A stretch of DNA of 12,922 nucleotides from Mariprofundus sp. (lineage in GTDB: Bacteria; Pseudomonadota; Zetaproteobacteria; Mariprofundales; Mariprofundaceae): positions 1 to 12,922 of the forward strand of contig JAJFLF010000242.1 in assembly GCA_021772845.1 (NCBI GenBank). Reading direction: 5' to 3'. Shown here piece after piece: positions 1 through 7,364 of this stretch. Made by a program: the position numbers and the translations under genes. Position 1 is the first letter of the stretch. Each line of letters opens with the position of its first letter. The notes beneath the pieces are model-generated. The model made no database searches. It saw nothing but the letters and a program-made list of their open reading frames with translations, and was not told the origin of the DNA.

Positions 1-753
1 GCCACACAATCTTCCGGACAAGCCGCTAATGTGGTTGGCGGTGCCCAGATTGCCTCTGATAATGTCAGTACTGTAGCTGCGGCTACTGAAGAGTTAACTG
101 CCTCTATTACTGAAGTAAGCCGGCAGGTGGATGAAGCTGCTAAAGTCACTGAAGAGGCCGTGAGACAAGCTGAAGTGACGACGGAAACAGTGATTAAGCT
201 AGGGGAAGAGTCGCGGGAAATAGGATCCGTGGTTAAGGTGATCAGTGATATTGCTGAGCAGACAAACTTATTGGCATTAAATGCCAGTATTGAAGCTGCT
301 CGTGCGGGAGAAGCAGGGCGTGGTTTTGCCGTCGTAGCAGATGAGGTTAAAGAGTTGGCATCAGAAACAGCCAAGGCTACAGAGAGTATCTCTCGACAGA
401 TTCAAGAGATTCAAGCCGAGAGTGCAGAAGCCTCCAGAACGATTGAAGCGATTGCTGGGACCATTAGAAAAATCAATGAAATCAACAACAGCATTACGCT
501 CTCTGCTGAGCAGCAGGCACAGGCCGCTCAGGAGATATCTTCAAGTATTCAAGATGCCAATGAATCAGTGGTGGATGTGAGCAATAGCATCTCAGACGTG
601 GCCCGTGGGGTGGAAGAGACGGGTGAATCAGCGCAGGCCTTAAGTGTCTCATCTGAAGATCTGAAGCAGTTGTCGAACAAGCTATCTGCCGAAGTTGATT
701 CATTTTTAACAGATATTTCTGCTGAAAAAAAGACAGGAGGGGCTGTTCCATGA
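1..753 (+). CDS. Methyl-accepting chemotaxis protein, C-terminal signalling part (5' end outside window)
   Basis: The reading frame is open from base 1 to the TGA at 751-753, giving 250 residues of the cytoplasmic domain of a chemoreceptor. The highly conserved hairpin tip that binds CheA and CheW lies at about residues 84-120 ([20 protein letters not shown], then [15 protein letters not shown]). Long alanine-, glutamate- and glutamine-rich heptad coiled coils with candidate methylation Glu/Gln pairs flank it on both sides. The sensor domain and any membrane helices lie upstream of the window, so the ligand cannot be guessed. The C terminus (KKTGGAVP) has no NWETF-like CheR/CheB-binding pentapeptide. 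The stop overlaps an ATG (ATGA at 750-753) that opens a very short reading frame ahead of the channel gene. It is the first visible gene of the chemotaxis operon. Family assignment is certain; receptor class is unknown. Confidence 0.96.
   Translation, partial: ATQSSGQAANVVGGAQIASDNVSTVAAATEELTASITEVSRQVDEAAKVTEEAVRQAEVTTETVIKLGEESREIGSVVKVISDIAEQTNLLALNASIEAARAGEAGRGFAVVADEVKELASETAKATESISRQIQEIQAESAEASRTIEAIAGTIRKINEINNSITLSAEQQAQAAQEISSSIQDANESVVDVSNSISDVARGVEETGESAQALSVSSEDLKQLSNKLSAEVDSFLTDISAEKKTGGAVP
736..742 (+). promoter_or_regulatory. Strong Shine-Dalgarno sequence (GGAGGGG) feeding a 13-codon leader frame
   Basis: GGAGGGG sits inside the last codons of the receptor gene, 7 bases before the ATG at 750. 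It is the best ribosome-binding site at this junction, yet the ATG it serves opens only a 13-codon frame. The channel's own ATG at 799 has just a poorly spaced purine stretch (AGAGAGG, 777-783, about 15 bases upstream). This suggests that channel translation depends on ribosomes arriving from the leader frame. Confidence 0.6.
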
Positions 754-791
754 AAAGCCCCGTTGTTGTGCCCAATAGAGAGGCCAACTGA
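750..791 (+). CDS. Possible 13-residue leader peptide upstream of the channel gene
   Basis: The frame ATG(750) to TGA(789-791) encodes [13 protein letters not shown]. Its start overlaps the receptor stop by four bases, it is preceded by a strong Shine-Dalgarno sequence at ideal spacing, and its stop lies 7 bases before the channel ATG at 799, in a different frame. The geometry suits terminate-and-reinitiate coupling that would set how much of the channel is made relative to the receptor. It might instead be the true N terminus of the channel separated from the rest by a frameshift, or a chance frame. The peptide has no recognisable function. Confidence 0.35.
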   Translation: MKSPVVVPNREAN

Positions 792-798
792 GCATCGT

Positions 799-3700
799 AT
801 GAGCAAACCTCCCATGCCGACACAGGATGTGCCGGATAAGAAGCTTGTTGCCAAGGTTATCGGGCCGGGGCATTCGCGGCGTGAATGGATGTATATGGCG
901 GAGCGTGTGTTTTCACATCCGCGTTATGCTTTATTTATTGTTATCGCTCTGGTGCTGTGTGCTTTTGAACGATACTGGTTTGTTATTGCCCCGTTAACCC
1001 TGTTCTTTACCGCTGAGTTAGCGCTGCGTTTATGGTTACAGAAAGAGCAGGGCTGGCGCGATCGTAATGAATTGTTTTTTATTGTTAGCGACATGCTGGC
1101 AACGATTGGCCTCTACCTGATCCTGTTTTTGCCAAGCGGAATATTCAGCAACTCAATCTATCTGCGCATGATTCGCCTGTTGCGAGGCATGTATGTGCTC
1201 AGAATGTTGCGTGTGTTCAGCTTTCTGACTTATGAGACATTTGTCTATTCACTATCGATGGCATTTCTCACGCTCTCGCTTTGTGTCGCGGCAGTAAGTG
1301 CTGAAGAGCTCTCCTTCTATTTGATGATTGCACTCATGGTTGAACTTGTGACCAGAGCGGTGGCAATTGCGAAGGTGCTGCCAGAGGGTAGAAGAAAAAC
1401 AGGGGAATACTGTTTTGTAGCATTTGACTTCATAGTGACGCTGGCTCTTCTGAATATCATTGAAGCGGTGCCCGTTTTGCTGGTGCTTCTGCGGGGGGTG
1501 CGAGTTTTGGTGATGCTTAACCCGCTTGGCAGTTTGTTGCTGGCAATCAAAAAAGTGTCTCAAATGCATGAAGTACGCAAAGAATCAGGCATGTTGGTTT
1601 CAATGCTTATTATATTGTTGCTGCTATCAGGGACATTGATCTATTTTGTCTATCCCCATATGGATCTTTCGCGTGATGGTGTACTCGATGGAAGTGATTA
1701 TACTCTCTTACAGGTGATACTGTTTGCATTTACCTGGTTAATCGATCCTGGCACAACCCCCTCGCAAGCATATTCCCTAGGCCTGACACTGTTAACCATG
1801 TTTGTGGCGATGACAGGTGTGTTCTTCTTCGCTCTGCTTGTTGGGCTTGGTACGAATGTGATGGGGGGCTTGTTGCGCGAGTTAACCAATAGTCCATTGT
1901 CAGCACGGGTGCAGCTGCTGTTTTCGGGTGAAAATGAGAAAGCCGAAGCGATTCTTAAAGTCTTTGGTGCGATGTGCGTGCGCATGCGGCGCTCGTATTA
2001 TTCAGCATGGATATTTTTCGATGATAAAGACCGGGTTGTTTCCGGTTTAGGTAGCTGGATGAATCCCCGACAGATAGGAGAGGGGAGTCGTAAGGTTTTG
2101 GGGCAATTTAAGCTTAGTGGTGTTCGGGAGATGATCTTTTTTCATCGTATGTACACAAAACCAGAATCCATAGTGGATCATCATGCGCTGGTGCAGGAAG
2201 CGCGGAAGAAAGGCATGGAGGTAGGTGTATCACTATTTAGTGAGTCTGGTATGACAAAAGAGCTGGGAGATATTTATCAGACAACACTGGGAGCAGAAAG
2301 CTTTAATTCATCTGCAATAACAGCCCGCATGCTTTACCAGATGCATCATTGTTCTTTTATGCCTGAGCTGGGTATAGAGATGCTTGATGCGGTTGATGGG
2401 GAGACCGGCTTATTCACTGTTGCATGGAGTGCTGAGATTCAGCCTGGAGCAAATAGTTCACGTCTGTGTGTGGGTGAATTAGACGTTTCCATGTTGGATT
2501 GGGCTTCCAGTGTGTTTGGTGCAGGCCTCAATGTGTTGGCGTTTAGAAACGGAGCAGGAGAATTTCGTCTGCTCAGTGATATGGTGAATAGCCAGGCTGG
2601 CTTTGATGTTGTTGATGTGGTGGCAGTTGGACGAGAGCCAAGTTTATGGCCTGGTATGATGAAACAGGCGATTTCACAGCCTGAATCTTCCATGCGGAAC
2701 AGGGTGTTGAAAACATTTGAGTGGCCAGAAACATGGGATTTGAACCTGTTGTTTGTAGGTTGGCACGAAGGCCTTCCTGCGATGATAGAGGAGATGGCAG
2801 AAAAACATCATAAGTTGACAGTGAATGTGTTGAATCCTTCGAAGCCGGCAGATAAAAGTCATCAACAAATCAGAATAGATGAAACCCTGAAACTGGCTGA
2901 TGAAAACATGCAGTGTGAACTGCATGTGCATATGCACGAATGGGATGGTTATGATATCTCGGTAGTCATGCCTTTATTAAAAGGCTGTAAAGTGATTATG
3001 CTTTATCCTGTTGAAATTGAAGGGGATGTTGAAGACTCCTTGCTTGAACTCTGGTATCACTCTCTTGCTCTGCTACTGACAGAGCGCAAGCAACAGGTGA
3101 AATGGTGGACTCCTCCAAAAGTTATGATACTTCCGCGAGACAGGGAAAACAGCGATATGTTTATCCAGTCTGGTGAGGATTATCCCTTGTTAAACATTGA
3201 TGTCGGTTCTCCTGATGCTTTCCATGATGTTTATATGGCAAGGAAGATACTTAGCTTTGCTAGAAGAAACGTAGACCCACAAGGTTTTGAGCAGGAAAGT
3301 AAGACGTATGAATTTATGAACTTAATGTTAGGTGATGTGGTGCTGGTTGAAAGTGAGAAATCAAGCAAGCTACTTGATCAAAATGATGCGACATGGGAAG
3401 AAGTTTATAGGGAAGGACTAGGGCGTGGGTGGGTTCCCTTGGCATATGGCTTGGAGCCGTCGAGTTATAGTCACCTCAATCTTTATCGTGTGCTGGATCA
3501 TCTTTTTCCCATTGAAAGGGTAGCGGTGGGTGCCCAGCTGCATTTGCTTGCTGGCACATTGATTGATGAGTTTGAAATGCCTGCATCCACTTCGATTACG
3601 CTATTTTGCAGACGCGGTGTTTTGGCTAAGGACGAGAAGCTAGAAGAGAACGCTGAAGAAAAAGTCGAAGAGAAAGCTGAAGAGAAAGCTGAAGAGAAAG

Positions 3701-4110
3701 TCGAAGAGAAAGTCGAAGAGAGAGGATTGGTTGCACCGGTTCTCGAAGGAGAGGTGATGCAAGAGATATGGCCTAAAGAAGCTGATCCCCGTCTGTTAAG
3801 AGTACTTACCAGACAGGTTGAGGGAGCATTGTCCTTATTGAATGAATCCACAGAGAACGGACTGATGAAAATTTCCGCGGTATTGGAAAATGGCCCAAGT
3901 GCAGAGGTAGAAGAGGGTATTATGGAGGCACTTACTGAACTGCAGAATATTGATCGTGTGATGCAGCGTCTGAACAATGTTAAAAGTTGTATGGACGATT
4001 GGTCACAAGCTGTGGGTGAGCAGGGGCAGGTTGAAGTCACATGGAAAGATGCGGTGGCAGATCGCTATGTGATGGAAGAAGAACGACGCGTATTGAGGGA
4101 TGAGCTATGA
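799..4110 (+). CDS. CASTOR/POLLUX-like ion channel with tandem voltage-sensor-like domains and a C-terminal chemotaxis-type helical module
   Basis: This is a 1103-residue predicted inner-membrane channel. Unit 1 (residues about 43-142) has S2 with E73/R77, S3 with D98, and an S4 with arginines 123, 126, 129, 135 and 138 in three-residue register. Unit 2 (about 146-250) repeats the plan with E182/R186, D210 and a weaker S4 (R232, R235). S5 (about 263-284), a turret with an EF-hand-like loop (289-300), a pore segment with DPGT (316-319) and S6 (about 327-352) follow, giving ten membrane helices. The cytoplasmic part resembles CASTOR/POLLUX RCK domains, clearest at LLFVGW (650-655). An EEKA/EEKV repeat (948-975) leads to a helical tail with LQNIDRVMQRL. 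A TTG at 763 could extend the N terminus by 12 residues; ATG 799 is preferred. The stop overlaps cheY by four bases. The fold is fairly secure; ion, gating and link to taxis are inferred. Confidence 0.75.
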   Translation: MSKPPMPTQDVPDKKLVAKVIGPGHSRREWMYMAERVFSHPRYALFIVIALVLCAFERYWFVIAPLTLFFTAELALRLWLQKEQGWRDRNELFFIVSDMLATIGLYLILFLPSGIFSNSIYLRMIRLLRGMYVLRMLRVFSFLTYETFVYSLSMAFLTLSLCVAAVSAEELSFYLMIALMVELVTRAVAIAKVLPEGRRKTGEYCFVAFDFIVTLALLNIIEAVPVLLVLLRGVRVLVMLNPLGSLLLAIKKVSQMHEVRKESGMLVSMLIILLLLSGTLIYFVYPHMDLSRDGVLDGSDYTLLQVILFAFTWLIDPGTTPSQAYSLGLTLLTMFVAMTGVFFFALLVGLGTNVMGGLLRELTNSPLSARVQLLFSGENEKAEAILKVFGAMCVRMRRSYYSAWIFFDDKDRVVSGLGSWMNPRQIGEGSRKVLGQFKLSGVREMIFFHRMYTKPESIVDHHALVQEARKKGMEVGVSLFSESGMTKELGDIYQTTLGAESFNSSAITARMLYQMHHCSFMPELGIEMLDAVDGETGLFTVAWSAEIQPGANSSRLCVGELDVSMLDWASSVFGAGLNVLAFRNGAGEFRLLSDMVNSQAGFDVVDVVAVGREPSLWPGMMKQAISQPESSMRNRVLKTFEWPETWDLNLLFVGWHEGLPAMIEEMAEKHHKLTVNVLNPSKPADKSHQQIRIDETLKLADENMQCELHVHMHEWDGYDISVVMPLLKGCKVIMLYPVEIEGDVEDSLLELWYHSLALLLTERKQQVKWWTPPKVMILPRDRENSDMFIQSGEDYPLLNIDVGSPDAFHDVYMARKILSFARRNVDPQGFEQESKTYEFMNLMLGDVVLVESEKSSKLLDQNDATWEEVYREGLGRGWVPLAYGLEPSSYSHLNLYRVLDHLFPIERVAVGAQLHLLAGTLIDEFEMPASTSITLFCRRGVLAKDEKLEENAEEKVEEKAEEKAEEKVEEKVEERGLVAPVLEGEVMQEIWPKEADPRLLRVLTRQVEGALSLLNESTENGLMKISAVLENGPSAEVEEGIMEALTELQNIDRVMQRLNNVKSCMDDWSQAVGEQGQVEVTWKDAVADRYVMEEERRVLRDEL
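1663..1698 (+). other. EF-hand-like calcium-binding loop within the channel turret
   Basis: Residues 289-300 of the channel read DLSRDGVLDGSD. This fits the 12-position EF-hand loop with D1, S3, D5, G6, a hydrophobic residue at 8, D9, and an acidic residue at 12 (Asp in place of the usual Glu). By the predicted topology it lies between S5 and the pore helix, on the extracytoplasmic side. Calcium binding is inferred from the motif only. Confidence 0.5.
3640..3723 (+). repeat. Seven-unit 12-bp tandem repeat encoding EEK(A/V) units
   Basis: Seven in-frame 12-bp units based on GARGAGAAAGYY encode LEEN, AEEK, VEEK, AEEK, AEEK, VEEK, VEER. They form a charged, probably helical or extended linker between the RCK-like region and the C-terminal module of the channel. 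Near-identical units suggest recent expansion and possible length variation between strains without loss of frame. The repeat also produces a spurious serine/phenylalanine-rich antisense frame. Confidence 0.9.
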
Positions 4111-4478
4111 GTGGAGCACCAAAAATTCTGATTGTTGAAGATTCAATGATGGTTCGCATGACTGTGAAGCGGACATTGATCAGTGTCGATTTTGAAGTAG
4201 TAGAAGCTAAAGATGGAGCCGAAGGTTTGGCAAAAGCTCAGGCTGATTCCTATGACCTGATTCTTACCGACTTGAATATGCCGAACATGGATGGTTTGAC
4301 GATGATTAAAAACATCAGGCAACTGCCTGGTTACGCTGAAACGCCTATAGTGATGTTAACAACAGAGTCGGGTGAGGATAAGAAATCGATCGGTCATGGT
4401 TCGGGGGTATCAGCCTGGTTGGTGAAGCCTTTTGAACCAGACCACCTGATAGAAGTTGTTGGAAGCATGCTTTTCTGA
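4107..4478 (+). CDS. cheY: Chemotaxis response regulator CheY (single receiver domain)
   Basis: The 123-residue protein is a complete stand-alone receiver domain. The acidic pocket is E11/D12, the phosphoacceptor is D55 in LTDLNMP, the switch threonine is T85 in VMLT, and the invariant lysine is K107 in VKPF. It would be phosphorylated by the adjacent CheA and bind the flagellar switch. The segment between T85 and K107 (SGEDKKSIGHGSGVSAW) follows the usual CheY plan. Its ATG overlaps the channel stop by four bases (ATGA), with GAGGGA 6 bases upstream, so the two are probably translationally coupled. This places the regulator directly beside the channel's C-terminal module. There is no DNA-binding output domain. 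A role in motility, rather than as a phosphate shuttle for another output, is inferred from context. Confidence 0.95.
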   Translation: MSGAPKILIVEDSMMVRMTVKRTLISVDFEVVEAKDGAEGLAKAQADSYDLILTDLNMPNMDGLTMIKNIRQLPGYAETPIVMLTTESGEDKKSIGHGSGVSAWLVKPFEPDHLIEVVGSMLF

Positions 4479-4508
4479 TGAGTAACGTGGTTATGGTTGG
4501 AGAAGAAT

Positions 4509-7364
4509 ATGGATGAAGAGCTACTTGCTGAATTTTTAACGGAAAGTAATGAAAATATGGCCTCGATTGAGGAGCAGCTGCTTGATCTGGAATCAGATCC
4601 GGCAAACTCGGACAGGCTCGATGGCATTTTTCGTGTTGTGCATACTGTAAAAGGAAGCTGCGGTTTCCTTGGCCTTTCCCAATTAGAGAAAGTTGCGCAT
4701 GCCGGTGAAAACCTGCTGGGAAAGATCAGGTCGACTAAATTTGCTGTTGATAGTGAGATGGTTTCTTTGTTGCTTGAAAGCACCGACGCGATTAAAGAAA
4801 TCATCGCAGGTATTGAAGAGCATGGTCGTGAACCCGGTTTGGATCACTCCTCTATTTGTGAGCGTCTTGCAGTAGCGGAAGGACGCATTGATGGCACTCC
4901 GGCAGATGATGAGGGCGAGGTGATTGAGGAGCCTGTTTCTCTGGATTGGTTGCAAGGCATTGATGAAGCCTATGTAGCAATTTTGCGAGACAACTTTCCA
5001 TCTCCGGAAAAGGTGCTGGCTGCTGGTTTTGGGACATTGCGTGGCTTGCCCGGAATGCAACCGGCCATTGCTCTGAAGGTGCTGGGGATTGCCAAAAGCG
5101 TATCGTTAGATAACCAGAAAAAAGAGCTTGTTGCCAACCCTGAAGTCTTGAACGAAGTTGTTGAGAGCGGGCTGATAGAGGCACCGAAAGAGCAGGTCCT
5201 TGCTCCTGTCGAAGAAAAAAAAGCTGAGGCCAGTATATCTGAAAGTAGTGTGAAGAATCAGGTGCAGCCAGCCCGCAAAGCAAAATCAGAGGGCAGTATT
5301 CGCGTTGATGTAGCTTTGCTGGATGAGCTGATGAATCAGGTTGGTGAATTGGTTCTCTCTCGCAATCGACTATTAAGGCTGGTGGAGCAGCAAGGTGGAA
5401 CGGAGCTGGTTCGCACCAGTCGAAATATCAGTCAAATCACCAGTCGATTGCAGGAGAAGCTTCTGCATACCCGCATGCAGCCTATTTCTAATTTGTGGGG
5501 CACTGTGCCGAGGCTACTGCGTGATATTACCAAGAGTCTGGGTAAAAGAATCCGTGTGGAAATGGAGGGGCAGGAAACCGAGCTGGATCGTACCATTCTT
5601 GCGGCATTAAAAGACCCTATGACTCATATTATACGGAACTCATGTGATCATGGTATTGAGTCTCCTGACGTTCGTTTAAGGAGCGGTAAGCAGGAAGAGG
5701 GCGCAATTAAGCTAAAAGCGAGGCAGGAGAGTGGCTTTATTGTCATTGATGTCAGTGATGATGGCGGCGGCATTGATGCCGACAATATTCGTAATAAAGC
5801 GGTGTCGATGGGCGTTATCACGGCTGATCAGGGCGATTTGATGAGTGACAAAGCAGCATTGCAACTTATTTTTCATGCAGGGCTTTCGACGGTAGAGAAA
5901 GTAAGCAATCTGTCTGGTCGCGGTGTTGGGATGGATGTGGTGCAGTCCGCTATTGAGGGTGTTGGTGGTACTGTTGAAATAGAAAGCAGGCCGGGACAGG
6001 GCACTACATTGAATATTCGTATTCCGCTGACACTAGCTATTATTCCTGCCCTGATTGTTGAGTCGGCCACACAGCACTTTGCTATTCCACAAATGATGGT
6101 GCAAGAGTTGATTGCGATTGATCGTGAAAGTGACGCTTGGGAGGAGATAGCAGGAAAACCATTCTATCGTCTGCGAGGGCGCTTGCTTCCCATTATTGCA
6201 CTTAGTGAGGTGCTGGAGCAGCAGGGGCAGGATGAATCCTCATCCGTTGTGGTGGTAAATATTGGTGCACGACAATTTGGCATCAGTGTTGGTGTTATTC
6301 TTGGCGCGGAAGAAATTGTTGTGAAGCCGCTTGGGCGACATTTCAATCATCTCGAAATCTATGGTGGATGTAGCATTCTTGGAGATGGCAGGGTTGTTCC
6401 TATTCTTGACTGCCTTGGCTTAACCAAAGGGCTCAGGCAGGAGAAAGATGTTGAAGCTGTTGTCGCCAATAGTGAGGCTGCCTTAAGCTCTATCTCTGAG
6501 GAGAGTCAGTACATTTTGGTGTTTGCCGTGGGTGAGCAGTGGTATGCCATACCGATGGCGCTGGTCGAGCGTATTGAGGAAGTTGAAGCAGCGGCCATGG
6601 AAAAATCGGGCCGCCGTGAAGTACTTCAATACCGTGGTGATGTGGTGCGAGTGATTCGTCTGGCAAGTGTTCTGGAGGTTGAATCTCTGCCTGAGCAAGA
6701 GCTAGAGCCTTGCCTGATTATATCTGATCAAGGGAGCAGGCTCTGTATACAAGTCGATAAGATCATAGATATTGTTAAACAGAAGCTTGAAATTCACCTT
6801 GAAAATAGTGAACCGTATTTTATAGGAACCGCGGTGGTGGATGGACGTTCAACTGAAGTGATCGATATTTTCGAGGTGATTAAAAAAGTGGCTCCAAACT
6901 GGTTTTCCAGTAAAGGTGATCGCCGTCAACGTGTGCAGAAAATTCTCTATGTTGAGGATGCTGTTTTCTTCAGAAACATGGTAATCCCTCTGCTGGATGG
7001 ACTTGGGTGTGAGGTTATCGCAGCCCGAAATGGCATAGAGGCGAAGAAGATACTTGAGAGAGAGAGTCCTGATATTTTACTTACTGATCTGGAAATGCCT
7101 GAGATGGATGGCTTTGCCTTGACGCAGTGGGTTCGAACTCAGCCGCGTTTTGAAAAGATGCCAATAGTTGCACTCTCTTCACTGGATGAGAGTCAGTATA
7201 GGGAGCCGCCGTCGCTGTTTGATGCATGTGTAAAAAAACTGGATCGAGGGGTGTTGCTGAAAAGTTTAACGCAACTGCTGGGGCGTAAACGTGAGGATGA
7301 TTCCGTGCTTAACGCAGAAGTGATTCTTCAAGAAAATAATGAAAACGGAGGCCGTGATGAATAG
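4509..7364 (+). CDS. cheA: Hybrid chemotaxis histidine kinase CheA with two CheW-like domains and a receiver
   Basis: 951 residues. The N-terminal HPt domain has phosphoacceptor H45 in HTVKGSCGFLGL. Residues about 144-200 form a helix-hairpin-helix-like segment where a P2 CheY-binding domain would be expected. The P3 dimerisation helices start near 264 (IRVDVALLDELMNQVGELV). The ATPase domain carries the N box H373-N377-D380-H381-G382, the G1 box D418-G421 and the GRGVGMD box at 470-476. A CheW-like domain (about 508-645) is followed by a second (about 666-795) and a receiver (about 811-925) with E816/D817, D860 and K909 or K910. The start is ATG 4509, with GGAG six bases upstream; a TTG at 4497 would add only four residues. 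Class and domain order are secure. The receiver may act as a phosphate sink or modulator, and the doubled CheW-like region may alter array packing; both roles are inferred. Confidence 0.95.
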   Translation: MDEELLAEFLTESNENMASIEEQLLDLESDPANSDRLDGIFRVVHTVKGSCGFLGLSQLEKVAHAGENLLGKIRSTKFAVDSEMVSLLLESTDAIKEIIAGIEEHGREPGLDHSSICERLAVAEGRIDGTPADDEGEVIEEPVSLDWLQGIDEAYVAILRDNFPSPEKVLAAGFGTLRGLPGMQPAIALKVLGIAKSVSLDNQKKELVANPEVLNEVVESGLIEAPKEQVLAPVEEKKAEASISESSVKNQVQPARKAKSEGSIRVDVALLDELMNQVGELVLSRNRLLRLVEQQGGTELVRTSRNISQITSRLQEKLLHTRMQPISNLWGTVPRLLRDITKSLGKRIRVEMEGQETELDRTILAALKDPMTHIIRNSCDHGIESPDVRLRSGKQEEGAIKLKARQESGFIVIDVSDDGGGIDADNIRNKAVSMGVITADQGDLMSDKAALQLIFHAGLSTVEKVSNLSGRGVGMDVVQSAIEGVGGTVEIESRPGQGTTLNIRIPLTLAIIPALIVESATQHFAIPQMMVQELIAIDRESDAWEEIAGKPFYRLRGRLLPIIALSEVLEQQGQDESSSVVVVNIGARQFGISVGVILGAEEIVVKPLGRHFNHLEIYGGCSILGDGRVVPILDCLGLTKGLRQEKDVEAVVANSEAALSSISEESQYILVFAVGEQWYAIPMALVERIEEVEAAAMEKSGRREVLQYRGDVVRVIRLASVLEVESLPEQELEPCLIISDQGSRLCIQVDKIIDIVKQKLEIHLENSEPYFIGTAVVDGRSTEVIDIFEVIKKVAPNWFSSKGDRRQRVQKILYVEDAVFFRNMVIPLLDGLGCEVIAARNGIEAKKILERESPDILLTDLEMPEMDGFALTQWVRTQPRFEKMPIVALSSLDESQYREPPSLFDACVKKLDRGVLLKSLTQLLGRKREDDSVLNAEVILQENNENGGRDE
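7347..7351 (+). promoter_or_regulatory. Ribosome-binding site deciding the cheW start
   Basis: GGAGG lies five bases before ATG 7357. An earlier in-frame ATG at 7339 would place this site inside the gene and has no good site of its own, so 7357 is preferred. The site sits within the final codons of cheA. Confidence 0.75.

Noticed and set aside
763..798. TTG start adding 12 residues to the channel
   Set aside because: The strong Shine-Dalgarno sequence is about 20 bases away, too far, and the added residues look like read-back into the leader region. ATG 799 is the simpler start, though not proven.
494..854. Two overlapping - strand frames across the receptor-channel junction
   Set aside because: They lie antisense to a conserved receptor tail and the start of the channel, have no recognisable domain, and their products look random.
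3498..4040. 180-codon frame on the - strand, serine/phenylalanine-rich
   Set aside because: It is the mirror of the EEK repeat and the channel C terminus. The low-complexity product follows from the repeat, and the + strand protein is clearly the coding one.
4497..4508. TTG start adding four residues to CheA
   Set aside because: ATG 4509 has GGAG at six bases and begins the usual CheA N terminus.
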